Below are positions 54,003-62,183 of a stretch of DNA of 64,000 bases, piece by piece. The notes beneath the pieces are model-generated. The model was not told where the DNA came from and did not search any database. It was given only the letters and a program-made list of their open reading frames with translations. This DNA comes from Deltaproteobacteria bacterium (lineage in GTDB: Bacteria; Myxococcota_A; Polyangia; Nannocystales; Nannocystaceae), in NCBI GenBank assembly GCA_016709225.1, contig JADJEE010000012.1, forward strand, positions 372,001 to 436,000. Direction: 5' to 3'. Within the stretch, counting starts at the first letter, position 1, and each line of letters opens with the position of its first letter. The translations under genes and the position numbers were made by a program.

Positions 54003-55589
54003 ATGACGCAACACGCGTACGACTTCGTGGTGATCGGCTCGGGCTTCGGTGGCAGCACCGCGGCACTGCGCCTGGTCGAGAAGGGCTACCGCGTACTCGT
54101 GATCGAGAAGGGTCGCGAGCTCGGGGCGCAGGACTTCCCGAAGACCAACTGGGACCTCAAGCGGTACATGTGGCTGCCGCTGCTCGGCTTCCGCGGCCTC
54201 TTCAAGATGACGTTCTTCCGCCACGTCACCGTGCTGTCGGGCGTGGGCGTCGGGGGTGGCTCGCTGGTCTATGCGTGCACACACCCGGTGCCGAAGGACT
54301 CGTTCTTCACGGCCACCACGTGGGCACACCTGGCCGACTGGAGGACCGAGCTCGAGCCCCACTACCGCGAGGCCAAGCGCATGCTCGGCGTCAACGAGAC
54401 ACCGTTTCGCACGCGCACCGACGACGTGCTTCGCGAGATCGCCAGTGACCGCGGGACCCCCGAGGCGTTCGAACCCACCCAGGTCGCGATCTACTTCGGC
54501 CGCCCGGGTCAGAGCGTGCCCGACCCTTACTTCGGCGGTCGCGGTCCCTCGCGCACCGGCTGCATCCGCTGCGGTGGCTGCATGCTCGGGTGCCGCCACG
54601 ACGCCAAGAACACCCTCGACAAGAACTACCTGCACCTCGCGCGACAGGCCGGCGCCGAGCTGCACGCCGACACCGAGGTCACCTCCGTGCAGCCGCAGGA
54701 TGGCGGTGGCTACCGCGTGATCGCGAGGCGCGGCGCCAGTCGGTGGTCGCGCGAGACCGTCGAGTACTCCGCCGCAAGGGTGATCTTCGCCGGCGGCGTG
54801 CTCGGCACGGTCGACCTGTTGCTGCGACTGCGACGCGACCCCGCGGCGCTGCCGAAGCTGTCATCGCGCGTCGGGCACGGCATCCGCACCAACTCGGAGT
54901 CGCTGATCGGCGTCATCTCGCGCCGCACCGACGTCGATCTGTCGAAGGGCATCGCAATTGGATCGATCCTCCAGACCGACGAGCAATCGCACCTCGAGCC
55001 GGTGCGTTTCGCCGCCGGCTCGGGCTTGTTCCGCCTGCTGATCGCCCCCCACGCTCCCGGAGAGAACGTGCTGCTGCGAGTGGTGCGGCTGTTCGGCATC
55101 GTGCTACGCAACCCGCTCGCGGTGCTGCGCGCGATGACGGTGCGCGACCTCTCCAAGCAGACGACGATCCTCCTGTACATGCGCAGCGCCGACGGCACGC
55201 TCCGGTTCCGCCACAACTGGCTCGGTCGCATGGCCAGCAGCCGCGACACCGGCAGGGCGCCCACCGCCTCGATGCCCGAGGCCAGCGAGCTGGCCGCACG
55301 TGTGGGCGACAAGCTCGACGGTCTGCCGGTCTCGCTGGCCACGGAGACGCTCTTCAACATCCCGACCACGGCACACATCCTGGGCGGTTGCTGCATGGGC
55401 AACTCGAGCGAGGACGGCGTCATCGACCACGAGCACCGCGTGTTCGGCTACGACGGACTCTACGTGATGGACGGCGCGGCGGTGTCGGCGAATCCAGGCG
55501 TGAACCCCTCGCTGACGATCGTCGCGATGACCGAGCGTGCGGTCGCCAAGATCCCGGCGAAGTCGCTGCCGCGAGCCGCGAGCGGCTAG
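54003..55589 (+). CDS. GMC oxidoreductase, cholesterol-oxidase-like
   Basis: 528 residues from ATG 54003. FAD site: VVIGSGFGGSTAALRL, then a GVGVGGGSLVYA loop; the C-terminal FAD region reads LYVMDGAAVSANPGVNPSLT. Cysteines in GCIRCGGCMLGC and an HILGGCCMG block (catalytic-site His) occur as in GMC enzymes annotated as cholesterol oxidase-like. It uses FAD to oxidise an alcohol, possibly a sterol or other hydrophobic one. No signal peptide. A sterol substrate would suit the CYP51 gene 28 kb away; that is inference. Confidence 0.9.
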   Translation: MTQHAYDFVVIGSGFGGSTAALRLVEKGYRVLVIEKGRELGAQDFPKTNWDLKRYMWLPLLGFRGLFKMTFFRHVTVLSGVGVGGGSLVYACTHPVPKDSFFTATTWAHLADWRTELEPHYREAKRMLGVNETPFRTRTDDVLREIASDRGTPEAFEPTQVAIYFGRPGQSVPDPYFGGRGPSRTGCIRCGGCMLGCRHDAKNTLDKNYLHLARQAGAELHADTEVTSVQPQDGGGYRVIARRGASRWSRETVEYSAARVIFAGGVLGTVDLLLRLRRDPAALPKLSSRVGHGIRTNSESLIGVISRRTDVDLSKGIAIGSILQTDEQSHLEPVRFAAGSGLFRLLIAPHAPGENVLLRVVRLFGIVLRNPLAVLRAMTVRDLSKQTTILLYMRSADGTLRFRHNWLGRMASSRDTGRAPTASMPEASELAARVGDKLDGLPVSLATETLFNIPTTAHILGGCCMGNSSEDGVIDHEHRVFGYDGLYVMDGAAVSANPGVNPSLTIVAMTERAVAKIPAKSLPRAASG

Positions 55590-55623
55590 CACCGAAGGCG
55601 CGACGGCGAGGTGGCTTTGATGC

Positions 55624-55637
55624 CATCGCGCGCGATG
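55624..55637. repeat. 14-bp palindrome between convergent genes
   Basis: CATCGCGCGCGATG is a perfect palindrome in the 71-base gap between the convergent GMC oxidoreductase and TPR-kinase genes. It may serve as a transcript end in either direction, though no U-tract is seen. Confidence 0.4.
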
Positions 55638-55660
55638 CTCTTGCGACCGTCGATCGCCGC

Positions 55661-58441
55661 TCACGGCGCGGCGTCGCCGAGCAGCAGCTGCAGACGCTCG
55701 GCGCGGCGCAGGCCATCGAGCCCGCGCACCCCGGCGCCCGCGAAGGCGTCGCGGGCCTGTTTCGCCCGCGCGCGCGCGGTGTCGCGTTGGCCTTCGTCGT
55801 GGCCGCGCGCAGCGAGCTGCGCGAGGCCGAGGTAGGTCTCGGCGAGCTGCACGGGATCACCACCGTGGGAGTGGATCTCGAGCGCGCGCCGCAGGTGCGA
55901 CTCGGCCTCTGCATCGTCGACCAGCGCCAGCTCGCTGAGCCCGAGACCGGTGAGAGCGACGCCGGTGTAGGGATGCGTCGCGCCCAGCGAGTGCTCGAGC
56001 TGCGCGACCGACGTGCGGTACAACCCCATGGCCTCGACCGCACGCCCCTGGGCCAGACGCGCCTCGGCGAGGTTGGCCAGCAACACCGGCGCGACCGGGT
56101 GATCGGGCGCGGTCGCCTGCACGATCGCTCGGCCACGCTCGTAGTACTGCGCCGCCTCGTCGTGACGCTGCATGCCCGAGAGCACCACACCGACGTTGTT
56201 CAGCTGCATGGCGAGGCCGATCCCGCCGCTCACGCCGTTGCGCTCGAGGATGTCGAGCGCGCGTCGGTGATCGGCGAGCGCCGCTTCGAAGTTGCCGAGC
56301 GCCTGCTGGGCGTTGCCGCGGTCCTCGTAGGCGGTGGCCAACGCGGGATGCAGCGGGCCCAGCTGCGCGAGCTGGAGGGTGAGCGCGCGTTCGTAGTAGT
56401 CGAGTGCGCGCTCGAAGTGGCCGGACTCGTAGTGGACACCGCCGAGGTCGACCAGGAGGCTCGGGAGGTTCGCCTGGTCGGTCGAGGCCAACGTCGAAGC
56501 CTCCTCGAGCGTCGCGAGGGCGGCGACGTGGTCGCCCGAGTCCGTCAACAAGATGCCGCGGTTGACCAGCAACCGCAGGCGCTCCCGCGGGTCGGCACCG
56601 ATTCGGCGCCACACCGCTTCGGCGGCGGCGATGTGCCAACGGCCGGCACGGGCATCGCGCTGGAGATGACCCACGACATACGCGAGATCGATCTCGATGC
56701 CGAGGCGGAGGCGATCGAGCGCGAAGCGCTCGGCGAGGCCGAGCGCCTGTGAAAGCAGCAATTCGGCGCGCTCGGGATCGCCAGCGCTGCCCTCGACGTT
56801 CGCAGCCCAGTACGCCACGCGGGCCAGCGTCGGCCCGTGCCCGAGCGCGCGCGCGTCGGACAACGCCACCGCCATCTCCGCCCGCGCCTCGGGCACGCGG
56901 CCCGCCTCGGCGAGCACGTGGGCCCCCACCGCCACCCGCCGGGCGCGCTCGGCCCGCTCGCGTTCGAAGGGATCGTCGGGCAACGAGGCGCCCTCGCGCA
57001 GTGACTCGACGTCGCCACACTGGTCGGGCTCGGGCATCGACGCGGCCGCGTGCACGGCGTGCTCGACCACCGCGGCGTCGGCCGACTCGAACAGCGTGAC
57101 CACGCGATCGAGGTGGTCGCGGGTATCGGCGAGGCACGCCTGCCGCAGCTGGTAGACCTCGGCGCTCTGCTCCCCCCGCTCGAACATCGCCGCACACGCG
57201 TCGAGGGCCTGCTCGCGCCACCGCTCGGCGTGGTGATCGAGCACGCGCGCAGTGGTGGTCCAGGTCTCGTTCGCAAACGCCGCGCCGGTCCCCGCGAACG
57301 AGCGCCGTGCCGCCTCGATCCGATCGGCCGACCATACCTCGTCGATGGCCTTGGACTCGCCCTCGCAGCGGTCGCCGGGCGCGTCGACGCGCGACGGCAG
57401 CTGCTGCAGCACCACCGCCACCGCGACCGCACCGCCGGCCGCGAGCACGCCGAGGTGACGACCCGACCGGCTCGGCGCCATCGCGGCCAGCAGCTCGTCC
57501 ATGCTCGCGAATCGATCGCGTGGATCGGTCGAGAGACCTCGCAGCAGCGCTCGGCGGACCCGACGACCCACGCGGGCATCGGGCGGAATCGGCCGGATGC
57601 GCCCCATGACGACGTTGCGGTGGAGGCTGCGCTCGGCGTCGGCCTCGAACGGTCGCAGCCCGAACAACGCCTCCCATGCGGTCACGCAGAAGCTGAACTG
57701 GTCGGCGCGGGCGTCGGCTCGGCGGCCCGTCAACACCTCGGGCGCGATGTACCCGGGGGTCCCGAGCACCGCACCGTCTTCGGTGAGCCGCTCGCCCAGG
57801 CGCGTGGTCGACCGCACCACTGCGCCGTCGTCGAGGCTGCGCTCGGAGGTCGCGTTGGGCTCACGCGCGAGGCCGAAGTCGACCACGCGCACCGCCAGAT
57901 CCTCGCGCACGATCACGTTGGCGGGCTTGAAGTCGAGGTGGACCAGTCCGGCGGCGTGGGCCGCCGCGAGCCCGCGGCCGGCGCGGACGAGCACGCGCAG
58001 CAGCTCGCGCTCGCGGTGGCCACCGCGCGCGAGCCAGTCCTTCAGCGTGACGCCATCGACGAGCTCCATCGCGAGATAGACCTGACCGCCGACCAGCCCG
58101 ACGTCGTAGACGTGCACGACGTTGGCGTGGGACAGCCGCGCGAGCGCCTGCGCCTCACGCAGCAGTCGCTGGGCGCCGGGCCCGAAGCGATCACCATCGC
58201 GCTCGTGCATGAGCTTGAGCGCGACCTGACGGTCGAGCTCGGGGTCGTAGGCGATCCACACCACGCTCATGCCACCGGCGCCCAGCGGTCGCAGCAGCAC
58301 GTAGCGACCGAAGCGCTCGCCGGCGTGGTGAGCCGCGAACACGGCGTCGCCGTCCATCACCGACGCGCCGGTGTCGACCCGGCGGGTATCGGCGGACTCG
58401 ACCTCGGCGTCGCGGGTCTCGAGCTCGTGCGGCGAGGACAC
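55661..58441 (-). CDS. Ser/Thr protein kinase with long TPR tail and non-RD catalytic loop
   Basis: 926 residues from GTG 58441, preceded by a strong GGAGGT site six bases before it. The kinase domain (about residues 47-335) shows GAGGMSVVWIAYD, VALKLM, VHLDFKPAN, DFGLAR and GTPGYIAPE. The usual HRD Arg is Leu (HLD), a non-RD form that needs no activation-loop phosphorylation. A probable membrane helix (LGVLAAGGAVAVAVVL) separates about 580 residues of TPR repeats (ALDYYERALTLQLAQLGP and AAQYYERGRAIVQATAPDHP types). The tail could sense a protein ligand. A spinster-type transporter gene is upstream. Confidence 0.93.
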   Translation of the reverse strand: MSSPHELETRDAEVESADTRRVDTGASVMDGDAVFAAHHAGERFGRYVLLRPLGAGGMSVVWIAYDPELDRQVALKLMHERDGDRFGPGAQRLLREAQALARLSHANVVHVYDVGLVGGQVYLAMELVDGVTLKDWLARGGHRERELLRVLVRAGRGLAAAHAAGLVHLDFKPANVIVREDLAVRVVDFGLAREPNATSERSLDDGAVVRSTTRLGERLTEDGAVLGTPGYIAPEVLTGRRADARADQFSFCVTAWEALFGLRPFEADAERSLHRNVVMGRIRPIPPDARVGRRVRRALLRGLSTDPRDRFASMDELLAAMAPSRSGRHLGVLAAGGAVAVAVVLQQLPSRVDAPGDRCEGESKAIDEVWSADRIEAARRSFAGTGAAFANETWTTTARVLDHHAERWREQALDACAAMFERGEQSAEVYQLRQACLADTRDHLDRVVTLFESADAAVVEHAVHAAASMPEPDQCGDVESLREGASLPDDPFERERAERARRVAVGAHVLAEAGRVPEARAEMAVALSDARALGHGPTLARVAYWAANVEGSAGDPERAELLLSQALGLAERFALDRLRLGIEIDLAYVVGHLQRDARAGRWHIAAAEAVWRRIGADPRERLRLLVNRGILLTDSGDHVAALATLEEASTLASTDQANLPSLLVDLGGVHYESGHFERALDYYERALTLQLAQLGPLHPALATAYEDRGNAQQALGNFEAALADHRRALDILERNGVSGGIGLAMQLNNVGVVLSGMQRHDEAAQYYERGRAIVQATAPDHPVAPVLLANLAEARLAQGRAVEAMGLYRTSVAQLEHSLGATHPYTGVALTGLGLSELALVDDAEAESHLRRALEIHSHGGDPVQLAETYLGLAQLAARGHDEGQRDTARARAKQARDAFAGAGVRGLDGLRRAERLQLLLGDAAP

Positions 58442-58503
58442 TGCGGGACCTCCACCAACAGTGCACGCGTTCGTCCGCCACGCAAAGGCGGCGGATGTCG
58501 CAC

Positions 58504-59787
58504 CTACGGCGCGCGCTGCTGCGCCGCGGCATCGGCCTTCGCGGCGCCGTGCAACAGCACCGCCCCGCCGATTGCGATCGGCAGGCCGCACAGCGCGATC
58601 GCCCACGACAGCGCGGCCGCATCGCTCACCACACCGATGAGATACGGCGAGCCGGCGTCACCGAACGCGTGGATGCAGAAGGTGTTCACTGCAAATGCGC
58701 TGGCGCGGATCGCCGGCGGCACGTTGGCGACGATCGCCGCGTTGAGGGGCCCGGTGTTGAGAAACAGCGCGAACTCGGCAAAGAACGCCAGCGCCAGCGC
58801 GGCCTCGAACCCACCGGCGTGGGGCATCGCAAACACCAGCGGGGCCCCGAGCAGCAGCCCCCAGCCGCTGACGCGCAGGTAGCCGCCAGGCCCGCGTGCA
58901 TGCGCGCGATCCCCCAACGCGCCGCCGACCAGCGTGCCGAGTAGGCCAGCGACCACCGTGACCCCACCGAACGCCGTGTTCGCGGCACCGAGCCCGAGCG
59001 CGTACTCGCGCTGCAAGAACGTCGGCATCCAGAACGCGATGCCACCCATCGCGAACGTCATCATCGTCATCCCGATCGTGACGCTGCGCCAGATCGGCGA
59101 AGACGCCATCGCACGCCACGCGGCGCGCAGCGGCAACGGCTGCACCTGCGCGACGCCGTCCTGATTGCCGCGCACCGGCTCGGGCATGAACCATGCGACG
59201 ACCGCGAGCAACAAGCCGGGCGAGCCCGCGACCACGAACGCCGCGCGCCAGCCCCAGGTCTCCCCCACCCAGCCACCGAGCAGGTAGCCAATCGCGCTGC
59301 CCAACGGAATCGCGAGGTAGAACCACGCGAGCTTGCGGCCGCGTCGATCGGGCGGGAACAGATCCGCGATGATGGTCGGCGCGACGGTGGCGTAGCCGGC
59401 CTCGCCGATGCCGACCAGGCCACGCATCAGCAGCAGCGTGTCGATGTCGGATGCCTGACCACTGCCAATGGTGGCGAGGCTCCAACACGCGACGGCAACC
59501 GCAACGATGCGGCGCCGCTGCACGCGATCGCCGAGCCACCCCGAGATCGGCGCGACCACGGTGTAGACCACCATGAACACCGAGCCGACCAGGCCGGTGA
59601 CGTCGTCGCCGACCGCGAACTCGTGTCCGATCGCGTTCGCGACCGCGCCCACGACGTAGCGATCGATGTAGTTGACGAAGTTGATCGCCGTCAGGACGAC
59701 GAGCACGACCGTGGCCGTGGTGCGCACCGTCGGCACACGCGTCGTTGCAGAGCTCGAGTCCAGCGGGGTCCCGTTCGCGATCCCCAT
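58504..59787 (-). CDS. MFS transporter, spinster-like
   Basis: 427 residues from ATG 59787, about 12 helices. The first helix (VLTAINFVNYIDRYVVGAV) carries the NYxDR motif typical of spinster-like MFS transporters; WLGDRVQRRRI is the loop 2-3 motif. LFPPDRRGRKLAW and VGIGEAGYATVAPT also match. Such carriers export sphingolipid-like or other lipophilic substrates in eukaryotes; bacterial substrates are unknown. It is divergent from the MNIO precursor gene. Confidence 0.93.
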   Translation of the reverse strand: MGIANGTPLDSSSATTRVPTVRTTATVVLVVLTAINFVNYIDRYVVGAVANAIGHEFAVGDDVTGLVGSVFMVVYTVVAPISGWLGDRVQRRRIVAVAVACWSLATIGSGQASDIDTLLLMRGLVGIGEAGYATVAPTIIADLFPPDRRGRKLAWFYLAIPLGSAIGYLLGGWVGETWGWRAAFVVAGSPGLLLAVVAWFMPEPVRGNQDGVAQVQPLPLRAAWRAMASSPIWRSVTIGMTMMTFAMGGIAFWMPTFLQREYALGLGAANTAFGGVTVVAGLLGTLVGGALGDRAHARGPGGYLRVSGWGLLLGAPLVFAMPHAGGFEAALALAFFAEFALFLNTGPLNAAIVANVPPAIRASAFAVNTFCIHAFGDAGSPYLIGVVSDAAALSWAIALCGLPIAIGGAVLLHGAAKADAAAQQRAP

Positions 59788-59836
59788 GGTCGCACGTAAC
59801 CCGCTCCGCACGGGCGCTGCGCTGCGGTCGGGACCG

Positions 59837-59865
59837 TTGACGTGCGCAGCTGTTCAGTATATGAA
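59837..59865 (+). promoter_or_regulatory. Promoter candidate for the MNIO precursor operon
   Basis: TTGACG (59837-59842) and TATGAA (59860-59865) are separated by 17 bases, a near-ideal sigma-70 spacing in an otherwise GC-rich region. They point toward the precursor gene at 60004, giving a 5' leader of roughly 130 bases. Confidence 0.55.
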
Positions 59866-60003
59866 AATCGCGGCCCGCACGCGAAGCTCCGGTCGATCCG
59901 GGGTGGCGGGCGCCACGTAACAACAGTCGCGATCAACCGATTGCCACGTTCGACCAACCCCGGACTCAGGCCGGAACCAGGCGGAATCAGGAGAACTACG
60001 ACG

Positions 60004-60282
60004 ATGCTGAACATCAAGGAAATCGCCACCACGCTCGCCATCCTCGGCTCGGGCGCCCTCGTGCTGGGCGGCTGCAACAAGGACAAGCAGGCCACCGAGC
60101 AGCCGGGCGGCGCCGGCGGTGAGACCAAGGCCGAGGGCTCGTGCGGCGAGAAGAAGGCCGAGGGCTCGTGCGGCGAGGGCAAGACCGAGGGCTCGTGCGG
60201 CGAGGGCAAGACCGAAGGCTCGTGCGGCGAGGGCAAGGGCGAGGCGAAGGCCGAGGGCTCGTGCGGCGAGAAGTCCGAGTGA
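60004..60282 (+). CDS. MNIO-type RiPP precursor with five EGSCG motifs and a lipoprotein-like signal
   Basis: 92 residues from ATG 60004, with AGGAGA nine bases upstream. The N-terminus is a signal ending LVLGGC with a lipobox-like Cys24, followed by a short Gly/Asp/Lys segment. The core (residues 40-92) repeats EGSCG five times, putting Cys at 47, 56, 65, 74 and 87 (spacing 9, 9, 9, 13). Known family: HvfA/oxazolin precursors carry EGKCG motifs whose Cys is converted to oxazolone/thioamide by MNIO enzymes; bufferins likewise become thio-oxazole copper binders. The neighbouring DUF692 and DUF2063 genes fit this. The lipidated form is inferred; if cleaved at Cys24 the mature peptide has 69 residues. 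Confidence 0.88.
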   Translation: MLNIKEIATTLAILGSGALVLGGCNKDKQATEQPGGAGGETKAEGSCGEKKAEGSCGEGKTEGSCGEGKTEGSCGEGKGEAKAEGSCGEKSE

Positions 60283-60378
60283 ACCACTAACCACCTCGGG
60301 AGGGCGCAAGTCGCCCGCGCGGCGTGAGCACGCCCGCGTCACCGAGGACGGCGGACCCACCTCGGGTGCGTCGTGACG

Positions 60379-60407
60379 ACCCGCAGCGGATCCCGTCCGC
60401 TGCGGGT
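60379..60407 (+). terminator. Perfect 12-bp-stem hairpin between precursor and MNIO gene
   Basis: ACCCGCAGCGGA (60379-60390) and TCCGCTGCGGGT (60396-60407) pair exactly around a 5-base loop, in the 190-base gap. A short T-containing stretch (TCGTCGTTTCTGC) follows. It likely reduces read-through, or protects the precursor mRNA 3' end, so that substrate exceeds enzyme. Confidence 0.65.
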
Positions 60408-60472
60408 TCGTCGTTTCTGCAACCCTTGCCGTTGTCCGGGTCCCGACCCGGCCTGCAGACTCCGGAGCGCAC

Positions 60473-61348
60473 ATGATCGTCCCACCCACCGGCGTCGGAC
60501 TCGGCCTTCGAGCCGCGTTCATCGAGCGCATCGAACGCGGCGAGGCCGACGGGCGCGTGGCCTTCCTCGAGGTCGCGCCCGAGAACTACATGCACCGCGG
60601 TGGCAAGGCACCGCGACGACTCGCCGCGATCGCCGAGCGCATCCCGGTGATCTCGCACGGCCTCATGATGTCGCTGGGCAGCACCGACCCCTTCGACGAC
60701 GCGTACTTCACCGACCTGCGCGACTTCCTCGCGCGCATCGATGCACCGTGGCACTCCGATCACCTGTGCTGGAGCGGCGTCGACGGTGCGTTGCTGCACG
60801 ACCTGCTGCCGGTGCCGTTCACGACCGCGTCGGCGACTCGAATCGCGAGCCGCGTCCGCGAGGCCCAGGATCGCCTCGGCCGCACGATGGCCGTCGAGAA
60901 CGTCAGCTGGTACCTGCAGCTGGGCGCGCCACAGAAGGACGAGCCCGAGTTCGTGACCGAGGTGCTCGAACGCGCCGACTGCCAGCTGATGCTCGACGTC
61001 AACAACGTGTTCGTGAACTCGGCCAACCACGGTTTCGATCCCTACGACTGGCTGCGCAAGGTGCCGCTCGATCGAGTGATCCAGCTGCACATCGCGGGGC
61101 ACGATCGCTGGGAGGACGACCTCATCGTCGACACCCACGGCAACACCGTGCGCCCCGAGGTCTACGACCTGCTGGCGTGGGTCATCGAGCGCACGGGGCC
61201 CAAGCCGGTCGTGCTCGAGCGGGACTCCGACATCCCGCCGCTGCCGACGCTGCTCGACGAGGTCGCGCGCATCGACGAGGTCTACCAGGCCGCGGTCGGC
61301 CGCTGGCGCGCCACTTCACCGCAGGAGGTCGCGCGCCATGGCAGCTGA
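60473..61348 (+). CDS. DUF692/MNIO oxidative enzyme (HvfB/BufB-like)
   Basis: 291 residues from ATG 60473, with GGAG five bases upstream. It is a TIM-barrel iron enzyme. Metal-ligand motifs are visible in order: LEVAPENY, VISHGLMMSLG, HSDHLCW, VENVSWY, LMLDVNNV, IQLHIAGH, DTHGN and LERD. MNIO enzymes use two or three non-heme irons and oxygen to turn peptide Cys into oxazolone, thioamide or thio-oxazole, with a partner protein. The precursor is the gene just upstream. The ORF overlaps the next gene by 11 bases, coupling its expression to the partner. Confidence 0.94.
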   Translation: MIVPPTGVGLGLRAAFIERIERGEADGRVAFLEVAPENYMHRGGKAPRRLAAIAERIPVISHGLMMSLGSTDPFDDAYFTDLRDFLARIDAPWHSDHLCWSGVDGALLHDLLPVPFTTASATRIASRVREAQDRLGRTMAVENVSWYLQLGAPQKDEPEFVTEVLERADCQLMLDVNNVFVNSANHGFDPYDWLRKVPLDRVIQLHIAGHDRWEDDLIVDTHGNTVRPEVYDLLAWVIERTGPKPVVLERDSDIPPLPTLLDEVARIDEVYQAAVGRWRATSPQEVARHGS

Positions 61349-62159
61349 GCTCCCGCCGGGCGATCCGGCCATGCAAGCGCTCTCGGCCGCGATCCGGCTG
61401 CTCGACGCGCCCGCGGCGGTGCGCGCCGACGCGCCCGCGTTCCTGCGCGGCTTCGGGCTCGACGAGAACGACATCGCGGCGTTGCTGCACAAGGGCACCG
61501 AGCGCTTCCTCATCTACCGCACGCTGGTCCACAACCGGCTGCGCGCCGCGACCCGCGAGTTCATCCCACGCGCGGTCGCGCGACGGGGGACCGACGCGTT
61601 CGTCCGCGACTTCGCGCGCTTCATGCAGGAGCGCGCGTCGACCAGCCCGTACCTGCGCGATGTGCCTGGTGAGTTCGTCGCGTGGGTGCTGCCGCAGTGG
61701 GCCGCCGACCCCGAGCTGCCGCCCTACCTCTGCGACCTCGCGCAGCACGAGTTGTTGGAGGGCGAGGTCCGCAACGACCCGCACGGCGGCGAGCGCCCCA
61801 CCGGCAAGCCGGTGGCGCTCGAGGAGCCGCTGCTGTTCGACGGCACCGCGAGGCTGATGCACTACGCGTGGGCGGTCCACAAGCTGCCCTATGCCACCGA
61901 TGACCGCAGCGAACCCGAGGCGCGACCGACCACGCTGCTGGTCTTCCGCGACATCGACGCGAAGGTGCGCTACCTCGAGCTGACGCCGTGGGCGGCGTGC
62001 GTGCTCGACCAGCTGTTGGTGAACCAGCTCGGCGTGCGCGAGGGCCTGCAGCGCGCCGCGGCCGGGCTCGGCGAGCCACTCGACGACGACAAGCTCGCCA
62101 AGACCGCGACCCTGCTGGCGGAGCTGTCCGACTTCGGGGTCCTGATGGGCGCGCGCTGA
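61338..62159 (+). CDS. DUF2063 partner protein (HvfC/BufC-like)
   Basis: 273 residues from ATG 61338. The N-terminal DUF2063 domain has FLRGFGLDENDIAAL and TERFLIYRTLVHNRLR, then WVLPQWAADPELPPYLCDLAQHE, as in proteins encoded beside MNIO genes. In HvfB/HvfC and bufferin systems the partner recruits the precursor leader to the enzyme. The C-terminus (PWAACVLDQLLVNQLGVREG) is a helical extension typical of the family. It is the last gene of the cluster; a DoxX-like membrane gene, present in many such clusters, is not seen here. Confidence 0.92.
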   Translation: MAAELPPGDPAMQALSAAIRLLDAPAAVRADAPAFLRGFGLDENDIAALLHKGTERFLIYRTLVHNRLRAATREFIPRAVARRGTDAFVRDFARFMQERASTSPYLRDVPGEFVAWVLPQWAADPELPPYLCDLAQHELLEGEVRNDPHGGERPTGKPVALEEPLLFDGTARLMHYAWAVHKLPYATDDRSEPEARPTTLLVFRDIDAKVRYLELTPWAACVLDQLLVNQLGVREGLQRAAAGLGEPLDDDKLAKTATLLAELSDFGVLMGAR

Positions 62160-62183
62160 CGCGGCCCCGGCCGCCTGCCGACC

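Noticed and set aside
55624..55637. Palindrome as attachment or transposon end
   Set aside because: No matching copy, no transposase nearby; more likely a transcript-end element.
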